Source: Glandiceps talaboti (lineage: Eukaryota; Hemichordata; Enteropneusta; Spengelidae). From it: a stretch of 64,000 bases of DNA. The notes beneath the pieces were generated by a model that saw nothing but the letters and a program-made list of their open reading frames with translations, was not told the origin of the DNA and searched no databases. This document shows positions 45,827 through 59,303 of this stretch, one piece after another. The stretch covers positions 9,772,501 to 9,836,500 of the forward strand of contig NC_135553.1 of assembly GCF_964340395.1 (NCBI RefSeq). Direction: 5' to 3'. A program made the position numbers and the translations under genes. The first letter of the stretch is position 1. The number at the start of each line of letters is the position of its first letter.

Positions 45827-48639
45827 GGTGCGTAAATCAGCCCAGTATTGACAGTACCTGTGACAGCACTTGACAGTGAGAATGACTTGAGGCAATAGCT
45901 TTATACCTGGTAAAATAACGAGGATGGAGCGACAAAATATTCCATTTGTAATTTGTAATATTGTCAAAGATGCTGTACTTCAGCATACCTATATATAACC
46001 ATTTTATCGGGCAAACATCAAGTTAACTAGTCTATCAGCTAGCCCTCGGATGTTCTTCCGATAAAATACGACACATAACCGAACAACGCTATCGAGGATG
46101 GAACATGCGAACGAAGTTATAGCATCGAAAGAAAGCCCGAATGTCTAGCAGCAAGACTACAAGTTAACCAGCTACAAAACTTGAGAGGGTCCTCTGAGTG
46201 TTTATAGGTCGTCTGTGAAGAACCTGTTCGTCATGCACAAGAGCACATTTTTTGGTCAATATGAATAGTGCTCCCAATGTTTTGATAACTTGTAGAAATG
46301 AGACTTGGGTGACTAACAATTGCAAAGTACATGATTGCCATATGATACAAACAGTGTGGGAAACCAAGTGGGGCAGATAAATAACTGTATATTATTAACC
46401 TATATAATTAACATATCTCACAATTTTATGAATTTATTATATCCTGTACTGATCAGAGGTGGACGCCTAAATTGTCACTACAAATATTCTATTCACTTGA
46501 AATTGCATTCTATCCCTGATTAGAAACAGAAATATGCATATTTATATATTTTGGTGACCATCTTGGATGCCATCTTGGATTTAAAGGTCGCAAAGGTCAG
46601 GCACCCCATGGATATGATAATATATATTATGAACATTATCTGTGCAAAGTTTAGACATTCTACCTCTGTAAAAAAGGGACATATTTATGATTTGGCGGCC
46701 ATCTTGACATCTTGACGAGTCAGACTCTGGTTAAATACACACGTGGCAATATTCATTTTCACTCTTAAGATTTTTCACATATTTGTTTCAGCTTTAAACA
46801 CCAGCACGCGCATTTTAGTTGCGGAAATTCAGTTAAATTCTTGATTAAATCAATTCGTCCAAAGTGAAAATTTAAACAAAGGAAAGAAACGCCTACAAAT
46901 GGCAGGGGTCTGGGAAAGGGCAGGGGAGGGGCTATAGCAGTCGTTCTCACTGGCATTGACATTATAATTAAGAAATTAAAAACTGAGGTAATATGTGTGG
47001 TAGTATCGAATAACATTAATTAACATACTTTTCAACCATTTTCCATTCTGTAACAGATCGCAGACAAAGGACTCGACAGCATAATCAAATTAATAGTAAA
47101 GTGCAGTGAATGACAGGTTAATGCTGGAAATAGACATACAATATTTACTACTGCTGTTTCTGCAATTGTTGTTTTTCTGTTACGGAAAGTGATCCTCTCA
47201 ATTTTCGCGGTCGACTTGTTTGATTCAGTTTGATTCATAGCAAGATGTCATTTTTGGGTAGACAATTCTGTATCACCATAAAATAGGATTAAATTATGTA
47301 TAGTGGTAAAATAACGATTTATAAAGTCTATGTAGTGGAAATTATAGTTTAAGGATCAGCTATACAGGCGTAAAAGATAAGACAAACGAGTCCTGCCTCA
47401 CAGTGCAGAGGCCAACATCTAAATTTCATTTTCAAATTAAGAATAAATCTTGGTGTTAAATAAAGCTTTCTGTTAACGAACATATAAACGATTTAAAAAC
47501 TGTCACTGACCGTCCACACTACTTGCTATTAAGTAAGATTCTATGAACAAGCACATGTTACATCCAAAGAGGGCGTGGCGCGCGGCCATTTTAACTCGAG
47601 TCACGTCAAATGTATATTGATTCTGAGCTTTTCTCGTTAGCATATCACTTTTGTTTGGTGCAAATGAACATTTTCTAAAGTATTCGTCAAACAATATTAA
47701 CCTTTTAATGTTGATTACAAATGATTTTGGAAATTAATTTATAGACAGACGGTATTATTCGGTGGCTCCTAGGTGATAATACAAAAAAACTTCTGTTTTC
47801 CAATAAACTTTTAATTCTTGAAAGGAAACTTTTATTTTTCGAGAGTGAACTTTTCATTCTTTGAATAAAACTATTCTTTCAAGAATAAATTTTTAATTCT
47901 TTGAACAAAACTTTACTTTCCAAAGAATGAACTTTGAATTCTTGAAAGGAAACTTTTATTTTTCGAGAGTAAACTTTTAATTCTTTGAACAAAACCTTTC
48001 CTTCCAAAGGACACACTTTTAATTCTTTGAACAAAGCTTTTTCCCAAAGAACGAACTTTTAATTCTTGAAAGGAAACATTTCTTTTTCATGAATAAATTT
48101 TTATTCTTTGAAACAACTTTTGTTTCGTAAGAACAAATTCTAATTCTTGAAAGGAATCTTTTATTTTTTTAGTGTAAATCTTTTAACTCTCTACAAAAAA
48201 TTACATCCCAAGATCAAATTTTTGCATATTCTGTATTAAGCTTTTGTCTTTCAAGAACAAACTTATAATACTATGAACAAAACTTTTGTTTGCAGAGAGC
48301 AATCCTTATTTGCTGATTTGCTAATCACTCTTCAAATCAAGTAAATTTGAAATTCCAATTCAAAACTAAATGTCATGGTACCAGTATAACAATTAATTTC
48401 AATATGTGAAACTCTCTGCCTATGAGGGCGCAATTTAAGTTTCTCTGTGTGGATGTAATATAAACTATTTGCATGCAAATTCTCTTTTGAGACGACAAAC
48501 TACTTTTTTACACACTGCAATCTCTTGTAGTGGCAGCGGAAGTGAAGCTATCCCACAATTCCTTGGACGAGTAATTGCAGCATTACACATACCTGGCGAC
48601 ATCAGCTGAGATGAGAGACAGCCATGCTATGGTGCTATC
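45827..48639. other. Sequence between duplicated segments B and C, no gene recognised
   Basis: Only short ORFs without recognisable motifs. 'ccatcttggatgccatcttgg' and 'ggcggccatcttgac' (46558-46705) form a loose repeat. The degenerate AT-rich tandem repeat at 47806-48190 is described separately. Confidence 0.5.
47806..48190. repeat. Degenerate tandem repeat, about 123-bp period with about 25-bp subunits
   Basis: 'aactttt.aattcttgaaaggaaac' recurs at 47808, 47930 and 48054. Between them are variants of 'acttttaattctttgaacaaaac'. AT-rich, no coding potential. Confidence 0.75.
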
Positions 48640-50233
48640 AGACCTGATTGAGGGACCCTGCCTTCCGGGCCCGGCCTGTCACACTACTACACTGTCATCA
48701 CATGATTCACTTTCATACTAGCTGAACTGTCACTGTCACTGTCATTGTCATGGTCAGGGTCACTATCAGTGACACCTAAAGTTTTTGCAATCAGTCTGTG
48801 ATCGTAATTATGGGCTTTGGCTCGTTGAAATAAACTGACCCTTTTTGGGGGTAATTTCAACAAATAGCAGATACCAGTCACTGATTCAGTTTGTGATAAT
48901 ACCGAGTGTACTCAAGTGACTCTGAGACCTGAGTTTGTGTAGTCAGTCTGTGGTGATACCAACCATTTACAGTTCAATCTGGTGATACTAACTGAGTTTG
49001 TGTAACCAGTCAGTGATCGTGTAAGTAACATGTGCAGTTACTGCGTACAAATGAGTCTGTGACGATACGGAGTGTTTACAACAAGGCAATCATTGATGAA
49101 CCACCCCCGCCCCGCCAGATGATAAAAATGTACATTCCCTTAGCTTCCCTCTTGGGGTTCGTCGATAACATTTCCGCAACAGCTGTTCAGAGAAAACAAT
49201 TTTAGAGGAAATAATTATACATATTGTCCATTTAAAAAAGAAAAAACCCACTGATTTAAATTTTCAATATTCCAACCACTTTATTACAACCATTTGATGG
49301 CAATACTGGTGTTAAGCTTAAAGTAGCAGTTATTAACTGTAACATACTGAAAGTATTTTACACGTTCTTTAAAATGTCACCCACCACCACCATCCACAAG
49401 ACGTAAGTTTCTTTATCAGAAAAAAAATATTTGACGTTTTTATCATAAGTTTCTCGGCATTGAGTCTCAGATGTATGAAAAAACAAATAGTTTCTTTCCT
49501 TTACATGCTGACATTTCAAAACAGACAATAGGCTAGGCAGCATCAAACATGGTTAATTCAAAGGAACCTCGACATTTTGATATTTAGTATTATATACAGT
49601 CAGTATTATATATAGTTTACATACAGGGTATTATCAATTGAATTTACCTTGAAAATCATAGTTGTGTCTATTCCTTTCATCCTGCTCATATGCATTCAAT
49701 TGTAAGATAGAGAAAAATTTAAACTATTGTAGCGACATGTTGATATATGCTATTGATTGGACGTTGATTTAATTATACTCTCAGTAGGGTGACGTCTAGT
49801 TTTTCTCAGAGGCCACACACGCTAGCTTGATTACAAAGTGATTATATCCGCACAACAGAGGCACCGCTATAACTCACTTGTGTAATTTCCCACATAGTTT
49901 GTGTCTTAGTAAACCGAAACTTCAATTGCCGTTGTAGTATATTTTGTTAATTGGAAAAAGTCATTGAAAAGCATGTTGTTCTGACGTACGCGATAGAATC
50001 TGCCTGATGTCACGTCATCAAATATCAAACAACAATGGTAAACAAATACTCCGGCCACAATGACAAATTATATTATTTTAATTTCAGAATAAATATCACC
50101 ATCTAAGTTGTGATGAATATGGACTTATTACTACGAATGAAATTGTCTCAATATTTAAATTCACAATTTGCTAATCGTACATTTGTATAATATGCAGCTG
50201 TTATATTCATGGTACCTACAATGACAACACATG
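48640..50233 (+). repeat. 5' flank of duplicated segment C, distal part
   Basis: Colinear with about 12660-15260 of segment A, minus the LINE fragment found there. It includes an SD-rich minus-strand frame (48687-48881) that is broken in A by a 10-bp duplication. Confidence 0.8.
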
Positions 50234-53200
50234 GTCGGAAGATTGAAAAGACCGCCTGGAGGTGAATGACTTAGGGGCATGATCAATGGTTTATTTGAAA
50301 TGACTGCTTGGAGGTGAATGGTTTAGGGGCATGATCAATAGTTCAATTGACATGGCTGCCTGGAGGTGAATGACTTAGGGGCATGATCAATAGTTCAATT
50401 GAAAAGACCGCCTGGAGATGAATGACTTAGGGGTATGATCAATAGTTCAATTGAAATGACTGCCCGGAGGTGAATGACTTAGGGGCATGATCAATAGTTC
50501 AATTGAAATGACTGCCTGGAGGTGAATGACTTAGGGGCATGATCAATAGTTCAATTGAAATGACTGCCTGGAGGTGAATGACTTAGGGGCATGATCAATA
50601 GTTCAATTGAAATGACTGCCCGGAGGTGAATGACTTAGGGGCATGATCAATAGTTCAATTGAAATGACTGCCTGGAGGTGAATGACTTAGGGGCATGATC
50701 AATAGTTCAATTGAAATGACTGCCTGGAGGTGAATGACTTAGGGGCATGATCAATAGTTCAATTGACATGACTGCCTGGAGGTGAATGACTTAGGGGCAT
50801 GATCAATAGTTCAATTGAAATGACTGCCTGGAGGTGAATGACTTAGGGGCATGATCAATAGTTCAATTGACAAGACTGCCTGGAGGTGAATGACTTAGGG
50901 GCATGATCAATAGTTCAATTGACATGGCTGCCTGGAGATGAATGACTTAGGGGCATGATCAATAGTTCAATTGAAAAGACCGCCTGGAGGTGAATGACTT
51001 AGGGGCATGATCAATAGTTCAATTGACAAGACTGCCTGGAGGTGAATGACTTAGGGGCATGATCAATAGTTCAATTGACGTGACTGCCCGGAGGTGAATG
51101 ACTTAGGGGCATGATCAATAGTTCAATTGAATTGACTGCCCGGAGGTGAATGACTTAGGGGCATGATCAATAGTTCAATTGAAATGACTGCCTGGAGGTG
51201 AATGGCTTAGGGGCATGATCAATAGTTCAATTGACATGACTGCCTGGAGGTGAATGACTTAGGGGCATGATCAATAGTTCAATTGAAAAGACCGCCTGGA
51301 GGTGAATGACTTAGGGGCATGATCAATAGTTCAATTGACATGACTGCCTGGAGGTGAATGACTTAGGGGCATGATCAATAGTTCAATTGAAATGACTGCC
51401 TGGAGGTGAATGACTTAGGGGCATGATCAATAGTTCAATTGACAAGACTGCCTGGAGGTGAATGACTTAGGGGCATGATCAATAGTTCAATTGAAATGAC
51501 TGCCTGGAGGTGAATGACTTAGGGGCATGATCAATAGTTCAATTGAAATGACTGCCTGGAGGTGAATGACTTAGGGGCATGATCAATAGTTCAATTGACG
51601 TGACTGCCCGGAGGTGAATGACTTAGGGGCATGATCAATAGTTCAATTGAAATGACTGCCTGGAGGTGAATGACTTAGGGGCATGATCAATAGTTCAATT
51701 GAAATGACTGCCTGGAGATGAATGACTTAGGGGCATGATCAATAGTTCAATTGACGTGACTGCCTGGAGGTGAATGATTTAGGGGCATGATCAATAGTTC
51801 AATTGACATGACTGCTTGGAGGTGAATGACTTAGGGGCATGATCAATAGTTCAATTGACATGGCTGCCTGGAGATGAATGACTTAGGGGCATGATCAATA
51901 GTTCAATTGAAATGACTACCTGGAGATGAATGACTTAGGGGCATGATCAATAGTTCAATTGAAATGACTGCTTGGAGGTGAATGACTTAGGGGCATGATC
52001 AATAGTTCAATTGAAATGACTACCTGGAGATGAATGACTTAGGGGCATGATCAATAGTTCAATTGAAATGACTGCCCGGAGGTGAATGACTTAGGGGCAT
52101 GATCAATAGTTCAATTGACATGACTGCCTGGAGGTGAATGACTTAGGGGCATGATCAATAGTTCAATTGACGTGACTGCCTGGAGGTGAATGACTTAGGG
52201 GCATGATCAATAGTTCAATTGACGTGACTGCCTGGAGGTGAATGACTTAGGGGCATGATCAATAGTTCAATTGACGTGACTGCCTGGAGGTGAATGACTT
52301 AGGGGCATGATCAATAGTTCAATTGACATGACTGCCTGGAGGTGAATGACTTAGGGGCATGATCAATAGTTCAATTGAAATGACTGCCTGGAGGTGAATG
52401 ACTTAGGGGCATGATCAATAGTTCAATTGACATGACTGCCTGGAGGTGAATGACTTAGGGGCATGATCAATAGTTCAATTGACGTGACTGCCTGGAGGTG
52501 AATGACTTAGGGGCATGATCAATAGTTCAATTGACGTGACTGCCTGGAGGTGAATGACTTAGGGGCATGATCAATAGTTCAATTGACGTGACTGCCTGGA
52601 GGTGAATGACTTAGGGGCATGATCAATAGTTCAATTGACATGACTGCTTGGAGGTGAATGATTTAGGGGCATGATCAATAGTTCAATTGAAATGACTGCC
52701 TGGAGGTGAATGATTTAGGGGCATGATCAATAGTTCAATTGACGTGACTGCCTGGAGGTGAATGACTTAGGGGCATGATCAATAGTTCAATTGAAAAGAC
52801 CGCCTGGAGGTGAATGACTTAGGGGCATGATCAATAGTTCAATTGACGTGACTGCCTGGAGGTGAATGACTTAGGGGCATGATCAATAGTTCAATTGAAT
52901 TGACTGCCTGGAGGTGAATGACTTAGGGGCATGATCAATAGTTCAATTGAAATGACCGCCTGGAGGTGAATGACTTAGGGGCATGATCAATAGTTCAATT
53001 GACGTGACTGCCTGGAGGTGAATGACTTAGGGGCATGATCAATAGTTCAATTGAAATGACCGCCTGGAGGTGAATGACTTAGGGGCATGATCAATAGTTC
53101 AATTGACGTGACTGCCTGGAGGTGAATGACTTAGGGGCATGATCAATAGTTCAATTGAAATGACCGCCTGGAGGTGAATGACTTAGGGGCATGATCAATA

Positions 53201-53876
53201 GTTCAATTGACGTGACTGCCTGGAGGTGAATGACTTAGGGGCATGATCAATAGTTCAATTGAAATGACCGCCTGGAGGTGAATGACTTAGGGGCATGATC
53301 AATAGTTCAATTGACATGACTGCCCGGAGGTGAATGACTTAGGGGCATGATCAATAGTTCAATTGAATTGACTGCTTGGAGGTGAATGATTTAGGGGCAT
53401 GATCAATAGTTCAATTGACATGGCTGCCTGGAGGTGAATGACTTAGGGGCATGATCAATAGTTCAATTGACATGGCTGCCTGGAGGTGAATGACTTAGGG
53501 GCATGATCAATAGTTCAATTGACGTGACTGCCTGGAGGTGAATGACTTAGGGGCATGATCAATAGTTCAATTGACATGGCTGCCTGGAGGTGAATGGCTT
53601 AGGGGCATGATCAATAGTTTAATTGAAATGACTGCCCGGAGGTGAATGACTTAGGGGCATGATCAATAGTTCAATTGAAATGACCGCCTGGAGGTGAATG
53701 ACTTAGGGGCATGATCAATAGTTCAATTGACATGACTGCCTGGAGGTGAATGACTTAGGGGCATGATCAATAGTTTAATTGAAATGACTGCCTGGAGGTG
53801 AATGACTTAGGGGCATGATCAATAGTTCAATTGACATGGCTGCCTGGAGGTGAATGACTTAGGGGCAAAATGAATA
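50234..53876 (+). repeat. 52-bp minisatellite, about 70 units
   Basis: Consensus unit (in pieces): TGAATGACTTAGGGGCATGA, TCAATAGTTCAATTGAAATG, ACTGCCTGGAGG. Units are contiguous with few indels. Variation is mostly at a 'gaaatgac / gacatgac / gacgtgac / gaaaagac' site and at tgcc(t/c)gg or ccgcctgg. It contains the palindrome TTCAATTGAA. Its last unit leads into 'aatagctcaatgtagg', which matches the single-copy site in A (15262-15330). No ORF. Confidence 0.97.
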
Positions 53877-55286
53877 GCTCAATGTAGGATAAGACACTGC
53901 CCTTCCGCAACGCATCTCGACAAAGCTTGAAAAAACAGCTGCTACACTCCAGTGCATCATGCATGGCGTATAGAAAGATGATACAAACTGAATCCATTCT
54001 CGGACTAGGTCTTCTACTCTCTATTTCTTTCAAAGGACTACAAATTATTAGCATTTTCACACAGTTGTAATGTATTGATCATTTTAAATTTAATTTGATT
54101 TTAATTTAATTTTAATTTAATTTTAATTTAATTTCTCCATCTCGCTGTGGAGCATGCAATCCATTGTAATCGTAAGCGCATATCGCATATGAATAAAGCA
54201 TTCACATGGCAACCTCTATACTATCGGGTATTCACTTTTTAAATGTCCAGCTGGGTTGACTGGAACAAAGTCACGGTTCTTGCCCAAGCAAGGAGTTCAA
54301 CCACTCAGACCAAGAAGTTCAACCGTTCACAAGCAAAGTGTAGCTAGCGGTGAGGCACGATCCTGTTAAGCTTACAGATTCATAGCTAGCTATAGCCACT
54401 AACCTTTTGACGTATCTCCACGGTACAATTTACCAGCATGTTGTCATGATTTAAAATGCTTTCTTTTCCGGAGATTATGGCGTCTAAGAATTTAACATCA
54501 TTTTGGAATGAAATATTCAGCTAAATCCAGATGCTGCGTTGTGGGCACGACAAACACCAACACTTTTTAAAAAATTACAAAATTATAACTACTTTTACAT
54601 TTATATTTGGTTATTCTGGTAATTGTGAAATCAAAATATGTGCAATACATGAATAAAATACAAACAGCCGTAAACATGTTTGAATTGTTGTATGAACCCT
54701 CGTTGCAGTATTCGTCTTCAGCGTTGTAGTTAGTTGTGTTTTGAAGTCCCTGATAAGGTATACTTCAATACTTAGCCTGGTCGGACGGTCACGGTTTACA
54801 GCTCTTTGTGTACACACTTATTACAGATGTACAGTATACACCTATGTATAGGTACAAATCATTTGGATCAGGCGTTAAATTGTCTTTACATGTTCACATG
54901 TTTATGGTTGTTGGTATTTTTAATCCTTAGCGATATCGAAATATCAACAATGTCATTCTGTTTTCATTGCATGTTGAACAATTCAAACAGTCAATTGCAT
55001 CGAAAGTGCCTGAATATCCTAAAAAATGAACGCATTCGTCGATCATAAATAGATAATTTTCATTTTTGTAGACACGTGATATTATATAATTATGTAATAG
55101 GATACAGATTGTTTAGCTTCGAGTGTTATTGCGTTGTAGTGTTTGGTTAGTACATCTGCTCCGGAAACTGATATACTATGTAAATATCGTGTAAGTTAAA
55201 AGCTGGCACGAGAGAAAAATTTCACAAAATTGCAAGAGGACGGAACTGAACGTTGTCATCGAGTCTTCGAACGATCTGGAAAAAAA
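53877..55286 (+). repeat. 5' flank of duplicated segment C, proximal part
   Basis: Colinear with about 15640-17017 ('gctacactccagtgcatcatgc', 'cacagttgtaatgta', 'gtgtacacacttattacagatgta'). Includes the conserved region before exon 1. Confidence 0.82.
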
Positions 55287-55669
55287 ATGATGGCGTGGCT
55301 AAGTGTATTCGTGCTGTGTGTAGGCATGGCTATGAGCGTCTCTGCTTTAAAGGATGAAGTAAAGAAAAGCGAAACAAAAACACTCCAGGTAAGCGGTATC
55401 TTTAATTTCCTTTACTTTCAATGCAGGTAATGCTAGCAGATACATTTACTGCTATTTCAGTATTCGTGTTACTTTTAGAAATAAATCTTTGTGGCTATGA
55501 TGAGTATAGTACTATATCATCATCACAGTCAACGTCAATACCATCATTGTCATCATAACTGTAACTATGGGCATTTGGTAGAATTTTTGGTTTCAAATTT
55601 TACGATTCATCATATATTCTTGTATTACTCACAGTCAGTCATTCAGTCAGTCAGTCAGTCAGTCAGTGA

Positions 55670-55707
<38 letters not shown>

Positions 55708-58200
55708 TTTCCTGTCTGTTTGTATGTCTGTCTGTGTCAGTACACTTAGGCAAATCTAACATGTCTTACTCCAGATATCTTCACCGTTTTCCCCTCTTGA
55801 TTCTTTTTCACCTTGTCTCCTTACAAAACAGAAGCAGGATAACCTGAAACAATAAAATCTTACTGAAACTGTCAAATTTATCATCTGGTTCCACTAAAAT
55901 GTTACAAACATTGCTACATGTTACCTTTATCTTCCGACTAAGCTTAAGTATAATGTCTACATTTAATCCAATGGGATAATCGTTACAACTTACAGGTTAT
56001 TTATGTGTTAATCACTTAACAAAAGGTTTACATGTTATATGATTTGGCTATTATCTGCTTCGATAATGGTAGCTCATACAGTGTAAGAGTTTTAGCTATA
56101 TGATAAAATATAGCAATTTATGAAAAAAAAATTGCAGCGTAAGAGTTTTATCCCTATGATAAAATGTAACAATTTTTTTTGTTGCGTCATACAAAAAAAT
56201 GAACTAGTAACAGTGTAAGATTTTTGTCGAACATGTAACAGGTGATAAAATGTAGCAATGTTGGTAAGATTTTTGCCGACCCAGATGAGGTTCTATTTCA
56301 TGTTAAAGCCCCTCAAAAATGCTTGTTTCTGGTTAACACGTCGGTCTTTTTTGTGTTTGTCCAGCCCATGCAGTCTGCAGATCCGTGGGGAAAACACAAA
56401 AATAACCCTCCCTAATTCAGTGAAGACAACTGCAGAGCCAATCATGCTCACATACACACTTGCTCTAAAGTAGTAAATAACCAGATTTAAACTGAATGCC
56501 TTCCATAAGGATTTATGCAAGAAATTTAGCTCTATATCTGTGATTCGTCAAGTCCCAATGAAAGTTGTCAATAATGTTGTTCAAATGCCCGCCACGCCTC
56601 CTATTCTCAGCACAGGAAAGCTTGCCATCCTCGACTTCACTCAGCTTTCGTGATCCCCTACATACCCGGGATATGGCATGTGCGTGTTGAATTTCCTTCT
56701 GTCCCACCACGAGTTTGCACATTCTCAAGATTTTGTTGAGTGGCACACCCTCACTGTACACTAATTATATACAGGTCAATGTATAGGTCACCATTATTGG
56801 GTTCTAGGACCAACGCCCCCCCCCCCCCGACAAACACCCCCGGACAAATGCCCCCCTCCCCCGGACAAACGCCCCCGTATGACAAATGCCCCCTGGACAA
56901 ACGCCCACGGTAGGATTGTCATTGCCTACGGATAGAGATAAAAAAAAATCCAGATTTTGGGAGTACACTTACTTATGTTTTTATCACTTTTAATGTATAA
57001 CTGACGAATAAAATAGACAGAAGATGTTCAAAAAATGTTGAATTCGACCAAATAGGGCATGGTTTGGTTTTATCACTTTTATTGTACTATTACCAAAAGC
57101 GTGCTTATACAGTGATTTCGTGATAAAACCGTATTTTTAGTTTTAAGTACACCGCCTGAAATCACGTCTTTCAATCACACTATAGTAGAAATGCTAAGTA
57201 ACCCTAAAAAACAATGCCTTTCTTGGTTGAATTGTGAGCCATAGTCCTACCGTAGGCATTTGTTGGGGGGCATTTGTCTGGGGGCATTTGTCCGGGGGCA
57301 TTTGTCCGGGGGTGGGCGTTTGTCCTGTTACCCATTATTGATACATTGTCGCGAAATTTTCTTCATATTCTAGGCGAGGCTTGGTCTATTTTCCATATTT
57401 TGACCACACACATTTTGGTATAAATTATAGATTATTACACTTGATAAATATGTGAGAGTGTATTTATATCCCGAGATACACAGCTAATGAAATGATTATG
57501 TACAAGCCTTGCAACAAACAGCGGTAGTTTGTTATCGAGAGAAATCGGAAAAGAACATGGTAAAAAGGAGACGGTTCGAGTTCAATATGATACTTCCTAA
57601 ACTTCTAATCGAAAATCTAAAAAGACACGATTTCTCTTTATTCATCTGCACATCAGTGTGTGAAATTTGAAAATGATAAGTCCATATTTGACGAAATTGA
57701 ATCGATGATAAATATTTCCCCTATTTGTGAACTCCGCTCTCATTGTAAGCCTATTTTAAGGCCAAGAAAAAAAATTGTTTTCTGGTGAGTTTGAATCACT
57801 TAAATACCCTGCCTTGGTCTTCTTTTTTCTCAGCCAATGCAGAGTGCAGATCCAAGGGAAACACAAAATATGGTTGGCATGAAACCCCTGAAAACAGAGT
57901 CTTTCTCAGTAGTGTAGAGCACGAGTATAAAGTTGGCGTCAGATTCAGATTCGGATCTTAGGCCATCTGACACTCAATATAATGTTCATAAGATAACGCT
58001 ACCTGAATCTGAATCTGAATCTGACGCCAACTTTATACTCGTTCGATCGAGTAATTACTCAAACTGGTTATTAATATTCATCGGATTATTACCAAAACCT
58101 AATCAGTTCTTGCCATTACCCTACGGAATATGAAATTTCGTTTGAATTGATGCAGCCGTTTTTTCGGAAATGGTGATACAGACAGACAGACAGACAGACA

Positions 58201-58261
<61 letters not shown>

Positions 58262-59267
58262 TTCATCGGTATATTATAACCTTCCTTACGAAAGGTAAAA
58301 AGAACAGTAACTGCCATAAACAGTAAACGGAGTGACAGGTTTGTTGAGAATTTAAAAAATCGTGTCGTCGCACCGTTTTAGACAAAGTGTCCTGACCAGA
58401 AACAATTCTTTTTTTGGCCTAACTGGTTTCTGCTGTGAATATGAAGTGCCAAGTAATTCATGTTACAACCCCGTTTAAAAGTTACCGTTCAGTGAATCTG
58501 TTTGAGACAAACGCGCAGAAACATTATGCTACACCGTGGCGACGATAGCAAGATTGAATGAATACATAGTTTATTGCAACATTTTGTCTAAATGAAATGA
58601 ACTAACGTACCACCATGTAGGCATAAAATGCAGACGTCAACACATTTTTGGCATGCGTGTCTGCGTCTAGTTGCAGTACAATTAAATGGATTATTTCATA
58701 ATGGACAAAATGTACTAAAATTGCGATTGGTTTCTATATGGTTATATCGAACACAACCACTGAACGGTACATTGAAACGGCTTGTGTTTCTCCCTGCACT
58801 GAATTACACAGACCTAGCTGGTAATTTCTTAATCTTCTGTCATCAGTCTGACGTTTTTTTAGATTTCGAACTGCTCATCACGGATTCAACATGATATTCG
58901 CACATAATGTTTTGACTTAGACAATGCCCCGTTATTCAAGGTGAAGTTATTCAAATCGAAAGTTTATTTCATGACATTTGCAAATTTCAAATTATGGAAA
59001 CTTAATTGGTCATTAAATACAATCACAATTGAGTCGTGAATAAAGAAAGAACTCACACTGTGGCAAAGGTTTAGAACGAAAACAGGTTCATGTGGAGAAT
59101 ATTGTGAATGTATTAATATTGAAATTGACTCAGTCACAATGCTTGGATGGCGTTATGATGTATGACATCCATTTATATAAGATGACAATGACGCCGATGA
59201 CTGTTTCTGTGACGACGATGACGACGACGACGACGATGATGATGATAATGATGATGATGATGATGAC

Positions 59268-59303
<36 letters not shown>

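Noticed and set aside
48687-48881. Acidic SD-rich minus-strand ORF, partly conserved in segment A
   Set aside because: The A counterpart (about 12700-12890) carries a 10-bp duplication and a stop, and there is no splice or start support. Treated as shared non-coding sequence.
50234-53876. CRISPR-like regular array
   Set aside because: The 52-bp units are contiguous without unique spacers, and the genome is eukaryotic. It is a minisatellite.
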